The position numbers and the translations under genes are program-made. The notes beneath the pieces were generated by a model that saw only the letters and a program-made list of their open reading frames with translations, ran no database searches and had not been told where the DNA came from. A stretch of DNA of 64,000 bases, taken from the NCBI RefSeq assembly GCF_037975245.1, contig NC_092568.1, positions 34,318,501-34,382,500 on the forward strand, in the 5' to 3' direction. Of this stretch, positions 47,804-61,600 are shown one piece after another; position 1 is the stretch's first letter; the number at the start of each line of letters is the position of its first letter. The DNA comes from Apostichopus japonicus. Lineage: Eukaryota > Echinodermata > Holothuroidea > Aspidochirotida > Stichopodidae.

Positions 47804-49260
47804 TGACATGACCATGGTGGTGAGAAATAATCTGATTGTTCCTCCAAATTTGTAAGCGCTAAAGATATTTAGTATCCAGGCAAGTCATCCTTCACATTCC
47901 AGTATGTAGGTATGAAAAATGTATCTTGTATAATGTGCAGTGAAAGTGGCGTTACACTTCTGTGCAGGAAGTTTTCAACACGGTTGGCTATAAAAATTCT
48001 GATGTTCAAGGAAAAAATTTGTTTAGAAAAATAATATGCAACTCTTGGGGTACTACTACTATTTTATTTAAGGTTCCTATGAGTGTGAATCATATGAAAG
48101 GGAATTGCTGATAAGTTTTAAAATGTCCCTGTGGCCCATTGGCCATTTTCTCCCCATATTTTTTCTCTTTTGTGTATGTGCATCTACCAGGTTGGCAAAA
48201 GTTTCACAACAGCGTAGCTACCGGGAAGGAATCACAAAGTACTAAGCCCAGCTGCTGAAAGCAAAGCTGATAGTAGCAACTTCTGTTTTCTGTAAAACCT
48301 CCACATGTTGAGGTATTCTGTACTCCAATTTACCAGACATGTATATTTTCTTCATAGTGGTAAAATTCTCTATCAGTTTTACTTGTACTAAACACAGAAT
48401 CACATTTTGTTGGGATAAAAATCCATAGGGAAGGTTGTATATAGTGAAGAATCACAGATCCCCACTGTGCAAAAAAGGGGGAAAAAAGCTTATTTTATTC
48501 ACAAGGAAACATTGTTCAATGAGTACTAGTAGTCATAATCCAAATTATGAGTTACAGGAATTACATTTTGAAACTGTTGGTAGTCAGCTTGGCTGGCATA
48601 TGGTATTTCTATTTCTTCCTTTATTTGTGTATGAGCAGGATGAATAACATACCAGTCATGGCTTGAATTTCAACATTATTTCTGTGAAGTGGGTGCATTT
48701 TAGAAGACTCTAAGCTGGCTCCGGTTGATGATCAAGGGGTTACTACTTGCTAGTGGATTGAAATCTTTGTTACTTGAGTACCTTGGCCGCTAACAGCTCC
48801 CACATAATGTGCAGGAAATTATTTTGACTTGCTGCAACACGAAAAAGAGTGTTCAGGCAAAATGTGGTCAGATGTAGATCTATGCGGTCGGTTTGATTCA
48901 CACCCACTCGACTTAAGCAAAGGATTTGGAAAGGCTGGTAATAATACATCAGAAAAGTGGAAACAGTTGCAAATGGTGATCCAGAATTCGATGATATCAC
49001 AGTCCATAGTTAACTACTTGGGACCCGTCAAAGTATCTGGAAAAAGTGTTTCGATAAAGTGATGACGGTACAGACAATCTCAAAGCCTATACACAAGACC
49101 AGTAGGTCTTCAGGGACCAGGCAAGTTTATATCTCGGTGAAGTGTTAGTCTTGAAATCATTCTCAAGTGATAAAATTTGTAATATGTTGTATATCCCAAG
49201 TGAATTTATTGTGTTTGCTGCCAAATTTGAAAAGCACAGTTCAATTTTACCGGATTGCTA

Positions 49261-51559
49261 TGTATTTAACATCTAGTCCCGACTTGAAGTGACCATTTAT
49301 ACCTTAGTTGTAGGTAGCATATTGCTTTGGCCTTTTTGGGCCTTTTCTTCTCCCGATTTCTTCTCTTTGTATGTGTGTATTAAGAGAATACCGTACACTT
49401 AACCCATTACAAAAGATAGAGGACACAACTTTCAGCTTGGCGACAGAACAGTACAACCAACAAGTTCTCCACCTCCCAGTCCACAATGACCTGTGATGAG
49501 GTAGAGGTACAGGGTTAATTTAACCTTCATCTTTAAAATGACACAACACTCGCAACTTCTTGAGGTAAAACACAAACTACGGTGCAAAATGTGTAATGCT
49601 GATTAAGCTCATTAACCATTATTTTTTGGGTTAAAACTTTGAACATCAATATTTTTGTTGTACGTATTGCTTGCTCCCCTTTATTTTGTGTATAACCAGA
49701 GAATTGAGAAATAGTTGATAACCAAGCAAGAAATCTGAAAGTGGCTAAAGTTAGAAAGCAGTCAAGCAAGTGGTCTCAGGAGGGTGGCGAAAGAAAACAG
49801 AGATTGCAGTAGCAGGGATACCTCCTTACAGTGCTAAAAGTCCCAACTTTTGGACCACAACGGTGGTGAAGATTGTCACTCGGACTGACGAAAGGTGTCA
49901 CTCGGAAAATGGGGGGTGGGCTTCCCGTGCTCCTTTGTATTCGGCAGATTGTCTCCAACAGGCAAATGATCTTTGCAGTGAAGATAATGTCAGAGAAAGG
50001 CGAATAGGTTTTCAAGCTGTGAAAGAAGCTACAGATTGGTGTACTCCAGTGAGTAATGCCCATGCAGTGCGATGCAGACAGATTGCGAGTCAGGTTTCAA
50101 AATCCCTCTGATGACATGACCATGGTGGTGAGAAATAATCTGATTGTTCCTCCAAATTTGTAAGTGCTGAAAGATATTTTGTATCCCGGCAAGTCATCCT
50201 TCACATTCCAGTATGTAGGTATGAAAAATGTATCTTGTATTATGTGCAGTGAAAGTGGCCTTACACTTCTGTGCAGGAAGTTTTCACCCATGGTTGGCTT
50301 TAAAAATTCTGATGTTCAAGGAAAAAAATTGTTGAGAAAAATAAGTTGCAACTCTTGAGGTACTACTACTATTTAATTTATGGGCCCTATAATTGGGAAC
50401 CTTATGAAGGTGATAATGTTTAAAAATGTCCCTGTGGCCTATTGGCCATTTTCTCCCCATATTTTTCTCTTTTGTGTATGTGCATCTACCAGGTTGGCAA
50501 AAGTTTCACAACAGCCGCGCTACCAGGAAGGAATCACAAAGTAGTAAGCCCAGCTGCTGAAAGGCAAAGCTGATAGTAGCAACTTCTGTTTTCTGTAAAA
50601 CCTCCATATGTTGAGGTATCCTGTACTCCAATTTACCAGACATGTTTATTTTATTTCTAGTGGTAACTTCTATACCAATTTTACTTGAACTTGACACATA
50701 ATTACATTTTGTTTGGATGAAAATCCATAGGGAAGGTTGTATATAGTGAATAATCACAGATCCCACTGTGCAAAAAAGGAAGGGAAAAAAGCTTATTTTA
50801 TTCACAAGGAAACATTGTTCAATGAGCACTAGTAGTCATAATCTAAATTATGAGTTACAGGAATTACATTTTGAAACTGTTGGTAGTCAGCTTGGCTGGC
50901 ATATGGTATTTCTATTTCTTCCTTTATTTGTGTATGAGCAGGATGAATAACATACCAGTCATGGCTTGAATTTCAACATTATTTCTGTGAAGTGGGTGCA
51001 TTTTAGAAGACCCTAAGCTGGCTCCGGTTGATGATCAAGGGGTTACTACTTGCTAGTGGATTGAAATCTTTGTTACTTGAGTACCTTGGCCGCTAACAGC
51101 TCCCACACAATGTGCAGGAAATTATTTTGACTTGCTGCAACACGAAAAAAAGCGTTCAGGCAAAATGTGGTCAGATGGTCTATGTGGTCGGTTTGATGCA
51201 CACCTACTTGATGTAAGCAAAGGATTTTGAAAGGCTGGTAACAATACATCAGAAAAGTGGAAACAGTTGCAAATGGTGATCCAGAATTCGATGATATCAC
51301 AGTCCATAGTTAACTACTTGGGACCCGTCAAAGTATCTGGAAAAAGTGTTTTCATAAAGTGGTGACGGTACAGACAATCTCAAAGAGTATACACAAGACC
51401 AGTAGGTTCCAGGAACCAGGCAAGTTTATATCTCAGTGAAGTGTTTGTCATGAAAATATTCTCAAGTGATAAAACTTGTAACATGTTGAATATCCCAAGT
51501 GAATTTATCGTGTTTGCTGCCAAATTTGAAAAGCACAGTTTAATTTTACCGGATTGCTA
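49261..51559 (+). repeat. Array unit 2 (206-bp deletion)
   Basis: 2299 bp. Compared with unit 1 it lacks about 206 bp between offsets about 390 and 610 (junction near 49650-49665). It shares TTGTTGAG and GGGCCC variants with units 4 and 7 rather than with its neighbours. Confidence 0.9.
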
Positions 51560-54070
51560 TGTATTTAACATCTAGTCTCGACTTGTAGTGACCATTTATA
51601 CTATACCTCAGTTGTAGGTAGCATATTGCTTTGGCCTTTTTGGGCCTTTTCTTCTCCCGATTTCTTCTCTTTGTATGTGTGTATTTAGAGAATACCGTAC
51701 ACTTAACCCATTACAAAAGATAGAGGACACAACTTTCAGCTTGGCGACAGAACAGTACAACCAACAAGTTCTCCACCTCCCAGTCCACAATGACCTGTGA
51801 TGAGGTAGAGGTACATGGTTAATTTAACCTTCATCTTTAAAATGACACAACACTCGCAACTTCTTGAGGTAAAACACAAACGATGGTGCAAAATGTGTAA
51901 TGCTGATTAAGCTCATTAACCATTATTTTTTGGGTTAAAACTTGTAACATGATTATTGCTTCTGCTGTTAAGTTTGTTCAGTTGAGGTGTTCAGAAAAAG
52001 TAGTTGAGTATTTTTGAGACAGCATGTTATGTCTTTCTTTTAAATATTATGAAAAGCTTTTAAAGATCAATTAGTTCCCAAATATAGAAATAGAATTGCC
52101 TTCTTCACTTATTACAAAGAATGAAATGACAATTTTTTGTTTGGTATATGTTGATGTAGGCTTGTTTTTTGTGTGTATTGCTTGCTCCCCTTTATTTTGT
52201 GTATAACCAGAGAATTGAAAAATAGTTGATAACCAAGCAAGAAAGCTGAAAGTGGCTAAAGTTAGAAAGCAGTCAAGCAAACGGTCTCAGGAGGGTGGCG
52301 AAAGAAAACAGAGATAGCCAGTAGCAGGGATACCTCCTTACAGTGCTAAAAGTCCCAACTTTTGGATCATGACGGTGGTGAAGATTGTCACTCGGACTGA
52401 CGAAAGGTGTCACTCGGAAAATGGGGGGTGGGCTTCCCGTGCTCCTTTGTATTCGGCAGATTGTCTCCAACAGGCAAATGATCTTTGCAGTGAAGATAAT
52501 GTCAGAGAAAGGCGAATAGGTTTTCAAGCTGTGAAAGAAGCTACAGATTGGTGTACTCCAGTGAGTAATGCCCATGCAGTGCGATACAGACAGATTGCGA
52601 GTCAGGTTTCAAAATCCCTCTGATGACATGACCATGGTGGTGAGAAATAATCTGATTGTTCCTCCAAATTTGTAAGGGCTGAAAGATATTTTGTATCCCG
52701 GCAAGTCATCCTTCACATTCCAGTATGTAGGTATGAAAAATGTATCTTGTATTATGTGCAGTGAAAGTGGCCTTACACTTCTGTGCAGGAAGTTTTCAAC
52801 ATGGTTGGCTTTAAAAATTCTGATGTTCAAGGAAAAAAATTGTTTAGAAAAATAAGTTGCAACTCTTGAGGTACTACTACTATTTAATTTAAGTTCCCTA
52901 TAAGTGTGAACCTTATGAAGGTGATAATGTTTAAAAATGTCCCTGTGGCCTATTGGCCATTTTCTCCCCATATTTTTCTCTTTTGTGTATGTGCATCTAC
53001 CAGGTTGGCAAAAGTTTCACAACAGCCGCGCTACCAGGAAGGAATCACAAAGTAGTAAGCCCAGCTGCTGAAAGGCAAAGCTGATAGTAGCAACTTCTGT
53101 TTTCTGTAAAACCTCCATATGTTGAGGTATCCTGTACTCCAATTTACCAGACATGTTTATTTTATTTCTAGTGGTAACTTCTATACCAATTTTACTTGAA
53201 CTTGACACATAATTACATTTTGTTTGGATGAAAATCCATAGGGAAGGTTGTATATAGTGAATAATCACAGATCCCACTGTGCAAAAAAAGGAAGGGAAAA
53301 AGCTTATTTTATTCACAAGGAAACATGGTTCAATGAGCACTAGTAGTCATAATCTAAATTATGAGTTACAGGAATTGCATTTTGTTAGTGTTGGTAGTCA
53401 GCTTGGCTGGCATATGGTATTTCTATTTCTTCCTTTATTTGTGTATGAGCAGGATGAATAACATACCAGTCATGGCTTGAATTTCAACATTATTTCTGTG
53501 AAGTGGGTGCATTTTAGAAGACCCTAAGCTGGCTCCGGTTGATGATCAAGGGGTTACTACTTGCTAGTGGATTGAAATCTTTGTTACTTGAGTACCTTGG
53601 CCGCTAACAGCTCCCACATAATGTGCAGGAAATTATTTTGACTTGCTGCAACACGAAAAAAAGCGTTCAGGCAAAATGTGGTCAGATGGTCTATGTGGTC
53701 GGTTTGATGCACACCTACTTGATTTAAGCAAAGGATTTTGAAAGGCTGGTAACAATACATCAGAAAAGTGGAAACAGTTGGATTGGGTGATCCAGAATTC
53801 GATGATATCACAGTCCATAGTTAACTACTTGGGACCCGTCAAAGTATCTGGAAAAAGTGTTTTCATAAAGTGGTGACGGTACAGACAATCTCAAAGAGTA
53901 TACACAAGACCAGTAGGTTCCAGGAACCAGGCAAGTTTATATCTCAGTGAAGTGTTTGTCATGAAAATATTCTCAAGTGATAAAACTTGTAACATGTTGA
54001 ATATCCCAAGTGAATTTATCGTGTTTGCTGCCAAATTTGAAAAGCACAGTTTAATTTTACCGGATTGCTA
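51560..54070 (+). repeat. Array unit 3
   Basis: 2511 bp and almost identical to units 5 and 6. It carries the variants TTGTTTAG and AAGTTCCCTATAAGTGTG. Confidence 0.9.
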
Positions 54071-56580
54071 TGTATTTAACATCTAGTCTCGACTTGTAGT
54101 GACCATTTATACTATACCTCAGTTGTAGGTAGCATATTGCTTTGGCCTTTTTGGGCCTTTTCTTCTCCCGATTTCTTCTCTTTGTATGTGTGTATTTAGA
54201 GAATACCGTACACTTAACCCATTACAAAAGATAGAGGACACAACTTTCAGCTTGGCGACAGAACAGTACAACCAACAAGTTCTCCACCTCCCAGTCCACA
54301 ATGACCTGTGATGAGGTAGAGGTACATGGTTAATTTAACCTTCATCTTTAAAATGACACAACACTCGCAACTTCTTGAGGTAAAACACAAACGATGGTGC
54401 AAAATGTGTAATGCTGATTAAGCTCATTAACCATTATTTTTTGGGTTAAAACTTGTAACATGATTATTGCTTCTGCTATTAAGTTTGTTCAGTTGAGGTG
54501 TTCAGAAAAAGTAGTTGAGTATTTTTGAGACAGCATGTTATGTCTTTCTTTTAAATATTATGAAAAGCTTTTAAAGATCAATTAGTTCCCAAATATAGGA
54601 AATGAATTGCCTTCTTCACTTATTACAAAGAATGAAATGACAATTTCTTGTTTGGTATATGTTGATGTAGGCTTGTTTTTTGTGTGTATTGCTTGCTCCC
54701 CTTTATTTTGTGTATACCCAGAGAATTGAAAAATAGTTGATAACCAAGCAAGAAAGCTGAAAGTGGCTAAAGTTAGAAAGCAGTCAAGCAAACGGTCTCA
54801 GGAGGGTTGCGAAAGAAAACAGAGATAGCAGTAGCAGGGATACCTCCTTACAGTGCTAAAAGTCCCAACTTTTGGATCATGACGGTGGTGAAGATTGTCA
54901 CTCAGACTGACGAAAGGTGTCACTCGGAAAATGGGGGGTGGGCTTCCCGTGCTCCTTTGTATTCGGCAGATTGTCTCCAACAGGCAAATGATCTTTGCAG
55001 TGAAGATAATGTCAGAGAAAGGCGAATAGGTTTTCAAGCTGTGAAAGAAGCTACAGATTGGTGTACTCCAGTGAGTAATGCCCATGCAGTGCGATGCAGA
55101 CAGATTGCGAGTCAGGTTTCAAAATCCCTCTGATGACATGACCATGGTGGTGAGAAATAATCTGATTGTTCCTCCAAATTTGTAAGTGCTGAAAGATATT
55201 TTGTATCCCGGCAAGTCATCCTTCACATTCCAGTATGTAGGTATGAAAAATGTATCTTGTATTATGTGCAGTGAAAGTGGCCTTACACTTCTGTGCAGGA
55301 AGTTTTCAACATGGTTGGCTTTAAAAATTCTGATGTTCAAGGAAAAAAGTTGTTGAGAAAAATAAGTTGCAACTCTTGAGGTACTACTACTATTTAATTT
55401 AAGGGCCCTATAAGTGGGAACCTTATGAAGGTGATAATGTTTAAAAATGTCCCTGTGGCCTATTGGCCATTTTCTCCCCATATTTTTCTCTTTTGTGTAT
55501 GTGCATCTACCAGGTTGGCAAAAGTTCACAACAGCCACGCTACCAGGAAGGAATCACAAAGTAGTAAGCCCAGCTGCTGAAAGGCAAAGCTGATAGTAGC
55601 AACTTCTGTTTTCTGTAAAACCTCCATATGTTGAGGTATCCTGTACTCCAATTTACCAGACATGTTTATTTTATTTCTAGTGGTAACTTCTATACCAATT
55701 TTACTTGTACTTGACACATAAATTACATTTTGTTTGGATGAAAATCCATAGGGAAGGTTGTATATAGTGAATAATCACAGATCCCACTGTGCAAAAAAGG
55801 AAGGGAAAAAAGCTTATTTTATTCACAAGGAAACATTGTTCAATGAGCACTAGTAGTCATAATCTAAATTATGAGTTACAGGAATTGCATTTTGTTAGTG
55901 TTGGTAGTCAGCTTGGCTGGCATATGGTATTTCTATTTCTTCCTTTATTTGTGTATGAGCAGGATGAATAACATACCAGTCATGGCTTGAATTTCAACAT
56001 TATTTCTGTGAAGTGGGTGCATTTTAGAAGACCCTAAGCTGGCTCCGGTTGATGATCAAGGGGTTACTACTTGCTAGTGGATTGAAATCTTTGTTACTTG
56101 AGTACCTTGGCCGCTAACAGCTCCCACATAATGTGCAGGAAATTATTTTGACTTGCTGCAACACGAAAAAAAGCGTTCAGGCAAAATGTGGTCAGATGGT
56201 CTATGTGGTCGGTTTGATGCACACCTACTTGATGTAAGCAAAGGATTTTGAAAGGCTGGTAACAATACATCAGAAAAGTGGAAACAGTTGGATTGGGTGA
56301 TCCAGAATTCGATGATATCACAGTCCATAGTTAACTACTTGGGACCCGTCATAGTATCTGGAAAAAGTGTTTTCATAAAGTGGTGACGGTACAGACAATC
56401 TCAAAGAGTATACACAAGACCAGTAGGTTCCAGGAACCAGGCAAGTTTATATCTCAGTGAAGTGTTTGTCATGAAAATATTCTCAAGTGATAAAACTTGT
56501 AACATGTTGAATATCCCAAGTGAATTTATCGTGTTTGCTGCCAAATTTGAAAAGCACAGTTTAATTTTACCGGATTGCTA
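54071..56580 (+). repeat. Array unit 4
   Basis: 2510 bp. It shares with unit 7, exactly three units away, TGTATACCCAG (54711), TTGTTGAG, GGGCCCTATAAGTGGG (55402), a 1-bp loss in AAAGTTCACAAC (55522) and ACTTGTACTTGACACATAAA (55702). Units 3, 5 and 6 differ at these sites. The 1-bp loss extends a - strand frame from 120 to 139 codons. Confidence 0.9.
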
Positions 56581-59090
56581 TGTATTTAACATCTAGTCTC
56601 GACTTGTAGTGACCATTTATACTATACCTCAGTTGTAGGTAGCATATTGCTTTGGCCTTTTTGGGCCTTTTCTTCTCCCGATTTCTTCTCTTTGTATGTG
56701 TGTATTTAGAGAATACCGTACACTTAACCCATTACAAAAGATAGAGGACACAACTTTCAGCTTGGCGACAGAACAGTACAACCAACAAGTTCTCCACCTC
56801 CCAGTCCACAATGACCTGTGATGAGGTAGAGGTACAGGGTTAATTTAACCTTCATCTTTAAAATGACACAACACTCGCAACTTCTTGAGGTAAAACACAA
56901 ACGATGGTGCAAAATGTGTAATGCTGATTAAGCTCATTAACCATTATTTTTTGGGTTAAAACTTGTAACATGATTATTGCTTCTGCTATTAAGTTTGTTC
57001 AGTTGAGGTGTTCAGAAAAAGTAGTTGAGTATTTTTGAGACAGCATGTTATGTCTTTCTTTTAAATATCATAAAAAGCTTTTAAAGATCAATTAGTTCCC
57101 AAATATAGGAAATGAATTGCCTTCTTTACTTATTACAAAGAATGAAATGACAATTTCTTGTTTGGTATATGTTGATGTAGGCTTGTTTTTTGTGTGTATT
57201 GCTTGCTCCCCTTTATTTTGTGTATAACCAGAGAATTGAAAAATAGTTGATAACCAAGCAAGAGAGCTGAAAGTGGCTAAAGTTAGAAAGCAGTCAAGCA
57301 AACGGTCTCAGTAGGGTTGCGAAAGAAAACAGAGATAGCAGTAGCAGGGATACCTCCTTACAGTGCTAAAAGTCCCAACTTTTGGATCATGACGGTGGTG
57401 AAGATTGTCACTCGGACTGACGAAAGGTGTCACTCGGAAAATGGGGGGTGGGCTTCCCGTGCTCCTTTGTATTCGGCAGATTGTCTCCAACAGGCAAATG
57501 ATCTTTGCAGTGAAGATAATGTCAGAGAAAGGCGAACAGGTTTTCAAGCTGTGAAAGAAGCTACAGATTGGTGTACTCCAGTGAGTAATGCCCATGCAGT
57601 GCGATGCAGACAGATTGCGAGTCAGGTTTCAAAATCCCTCTGATGACATGACCATGGTGGTGAGAAATAATCTGATTGTTCCTCCAAATTTGTAAGGGCT
57701 GAAAGATATTTTGTATCCCGGCAAGTCATCCTTCACATTCCAGTATGTAGGTATGAAAAATGTATCTTGTATTATGTGCAGTGAAAGTGGCCTTACACTT
57801 CTGTGCAGGAAGTTTTCAACATGGTTGGCTTTAAAAATTCTGATGTTCAAGGAAAAAAATTGTTTAGAAAAATAAGTTGCAACTCTTGAGGTACTACTAC
57901 TATTTAATTTAAGTTCCCTATAAGTGTGAACCTTATGAAGGTGATAATGTTTAAAAATGTCCCTGTGGCCTATTGGCCATTTTCTCCCCATATTTTTCTC
58001 TTTTGTGTATGTGCATCTACCAGGTTGGCAAAAGTTTCACAACAGCCGCGCTACCAGGAAGGAATCACAAAGTAGTAAGCCCAGCTGCTGAAAGGCAAAG
58101 CTGATAGTAGCAACTTCTGTTTTCTGTAAAACCTCCATATGTTGAGGTATCCTGTACTCCAATTTACCAGACATGTTTATTTTATTTCTAGTGGTAACTT
58201 CTATACCAATTTTACTTGAACTTGACACATAATTACATTTTGTTTGGATGAAAATCCATAGGGAAGGTTGTATATAGTGAATAATCACAGATCCCACTGT
58301 GCAAAAAAGGAAGGGAAAAAAGCTTATTTTATTCACAAGGAAACATTGGTCAATGAGCACTAGTAGTCATAATCTAAATTATGAGTTACAGGAATTGCAT
58401 TTTGTTAGTGTTGGTAGTCAGCTTGGCTGGCATATGGTATTTCTATTTCTTCCTTTATTTGTGTATGAGCAGGATGAATAACATACCAGTCATGGCTTGA
58501 ATTTCAACATTATTTCTGTGAAGTGGGTGCATTTTAGAAGACCCTAAGCTGGCTCCGGTTGATGATCAAGGGGTTACTACTTGCTAGTGGATTGAAATCT
58601 TTGTTACTTGAGTACCTTGGCCGCTAACAGCTCCCACATAATGTGCAGGAAATTATTTTGACTTGCTGCAACACGAAAAAAAGCGTTCAGGCAAAATGTG
58701 GTCAGATGGTCTATGTGGTCGGTTTGATGCACACCTACTTGATTTAAGCAAAGGATTTTGAAAGGCTGGTAACAATACATCAGAAAAGTGGAAACAGTTG
58801 GATTGGGTGATCCAGAATTCGATGATATCACAGTCCATAGTTAACTACTTGGGACCCGTCAAAGTATCTGGAAAAAGTGTTTTCATAAAGTGGTGACGGT
58901 ACAGACAATCTCAAAGAGTATACACAAGACCAGTAGGTTCCAGGAACCAGGCAAGTTTATATCTCAGTGAAGTGTTTGTAATGAAAATATTCTCAAGTGA
59001 TAAAACTTGTAACATGTTGAATATCCCAAGTGAATTTATCGTGTTTGCTGCCAAATTTGAAAAGCACAGTTTAATTTTACCGGATTGCTA
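56581..59090 (+). repeat. Array unit 5
   Basis: 2510 bp. It has GCGAACAGG (57533) in common with units 6 and 7 and AAATATCATAAAAAGC (57063) in common with unit 6 only. Confidence 0.9.
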
Positions 59091-61600
59091 TGTATTTAAC
59101 ATCTAGTCACGACTTGTAATGACCATTTATACTATACCTCAGTTGTAGGTAGCATATTGCTTTGGCCTTTTTGGGCCTTTTCTTCTCCCGATTTCTTCTC
59201 TTTGTATGTGTGTATTTAGAGAATACCGTACACTTAACTCATTACAAAAGATAGAGGACACAACTTTCAGCTTGGCGACAGAACAGTACAACCAACAAGT
59301 TCTCCACCTCCCAGTCCACAATGACCTGTGATGAGGTAGAGGTACATGGTTAATTTAACCTTCATCTTTAAAATGACACAACACTCGCAACTTCTTGAGG
59401 TAAAACACAAACGATGGTGCAAAATGTGTAATGCTGATTAAGCTCATTAACCATTATTTTTTGGGTTAAAACTTGTAACATGTTTATTGCTTCTGCTATT
59501 AAGTTTGTTCAGTTGAAGTGTTCAGAAAAAGTAGTTGAGTATTTTTGAGACAGCATGTTATGTCTTTCTTTTAAATATCATAAAAAGCTTTTAAAGATCA
59601 ATTAGTTCCCAAATATAGGAAATGAATTGCCTTCTTTACTTATTACAAAGAATGAAATGACAATTTCTTGTTTGGTATATGTTGATGTAGGCTTGTTTTT
59701 TGTGTGTATTGCTTGCTCCCCTTTATTTTGTGTATAACCAGAGAATTGAAAAATAGTTGATAACCAAGCAAGAAAGCTGAAAGTGGCTAAAGTTAGAAAG
59801 CAGTCAAGCAAACGGTCTCAGGAGGGTTGCGAAAGAAAACAGAGATAGCAGTAGCAGGGATACCTCCTTACAGTGCTAAAAGTCCCAACTTTTGGATCAT
59901 GACGGTGGTGAAGATTGTCACTCGGACTGACGAAAGGTGTCACTCGGAAAATGGGGGGTGGGCTTCCCGTGCTCCTTTGTATTCGGCAGATTGTCTCCAA
60001 CAGGCAAATGATCTTTGCAGTGAAGATAATGTCAGAGAAAGGCGAACAGGTTTTCAAGCTGTGAAAGAAGCTACAGATTGGTGTACTCCAGTGAGTAATG
60101 CCCATGCAGTGCGATGCAGACAGATTGCGAGTCAGGTTTCAAAATCCCTCTGATGACATGACCATGGTGGTGAGAAATAATCTGATTGTTCCTCCAAATT
60201 TGTAAGGGCTGAAAGATATTTTGTATCCCGGCAAGTCATCCTTCACATTCCAGTATGTAGGTATGAAAAATGTATCTTGTATTATGTGCAGTGAAAGTGG
60301 CCTTACACTTCTGTGCAGGAAGTTTTCAACATGGTTGGCTTTAAAAATTCTGATGTTCAAGGAAAAAAATTGTTTAGAAAAATAAGTTGCAACTCTTGAG
60401 GTACTACTACTATTTAATTTAAGTTCCCTATAAGTGTGAACCTTATGAAGGTGATAATGTTTAAAAATGTCCCTGTGGCCTATTGGCCATTTTCTCCCCA
60501 TATTTTTCTCTTTTGTGTATGTGCATCTACCAGGTTGGCAAAAGTTTCACAACAGCCGCGCTACCAGGAAGGAATCACAAAGTAGTAAGCCCAGCTGCTG
60601 AAAGGCAAAGCTGATAGTAGCAACTTCTGTTTTCTGTAAAACCTCCATATGTTGAGGTATCCTGTACTCCAATTTACCAGACATGTTTATTTTATTTCTA
60701 GTGGTAACTTCTATACCAATTTTACTTGAACTTGACACATAATTACATTTTGTTTGGATGAAAATCCATAGGGAAGGTTGTATATAGTGAATAATCACAG
60801 ATCCCACTGTGCAAAAAAGGAAGGGAAAAAAGCTTATTTTATTCACAAGGAAACATTGGTCAATGAGCACTAGTAGTCATAATCTAAATTATGAGTTACA
60901 GGAATTGCATTTTGTTAGTGTTGGTAGTCAGCTTGGCTGGCATATGGTATTTCTATTTCTTCCTTTATTTGTGTATGAGCAGGATGAATAACATACCAGT
61001 CATGGCTTGAATTTCAACATTATTTCTGTGAAGTGGGTGCATTTTAGAAGACCCTAAGCTGGCTCCGGTTGATGATCAAGGGGTTACTACTTGCTAGTGG
61101 ATTGAAATCTTTGTTACTTGAGTACCTTGGCCGCTAACAGCTCCCACATAATGTGCAGGAAATTATTTTGACTTGCTGCAACACGAAAAAAAGCGTTCAG
61201 GCAAAATGTGGTCAGATGGTCTATGTGGTCGGTTTGATGCACACCTACTTGATTTAAGCAAAGGATTTTGAAAGGCTGGTAACAATACATCAGAAAAGTG
61301 GAAACAGTTGGATTGGGTGATCCAGAATTCGATGATATCACAGTCCATAGTTAACTACTTGGGACCCGTCAAAGTATCTGGAAAAAGTGTTTTCATAAAG
61401 TGGTGACGGTACAGACAATCTCAAAGAGTATACACAAGACCAGTAGGTTCCAGGAACCAGGCAAGTTTATATCTCAGTGAAGTGTTTGTCATGAAAATAT
61501 TCTCAAGTGATAAAACTTGTAACATGTTGAATATCCCAAGTGAATTTATCGTGTTTGCTGCCAAATTTGAAAAGCACAGTTTAATTTTACCGGATTGCTA
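59091..61600 (+). repeat. Array unit 6
   Basis: 2510 bp. Nearly identical to unit 5, with a few private changes (for example ACTTGTAATGACC near 59110 and TTAACTCATTAC near 59235). Confidence 0.9.

Larger units (their letters stand above)
46751..49260 (+). repeat. Array unit 1 (left edge, most diverged)
   Basis: 2510 bp. The left boundary is sharp: sequence before 46751 does not match the end of a unit. It keeps a 77-codon open frame at 48829-49062 (CSGKMWSDVDLCGRF, then SQSIVNYLGPVKVSGKS) that is interrupted by TGA in all other units. The 206 bp lost in unit 2 are present here. Confidence 0.9.

Noticed and set aside
52609..52971. 120- and 139-codon - strand open frames in each unit as genes
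   Set aside because: No recognisable family, composition of translated AT-rich DNA, and length changed by a 1-bp indel between units. They overlap + strand frames that are no better supported.
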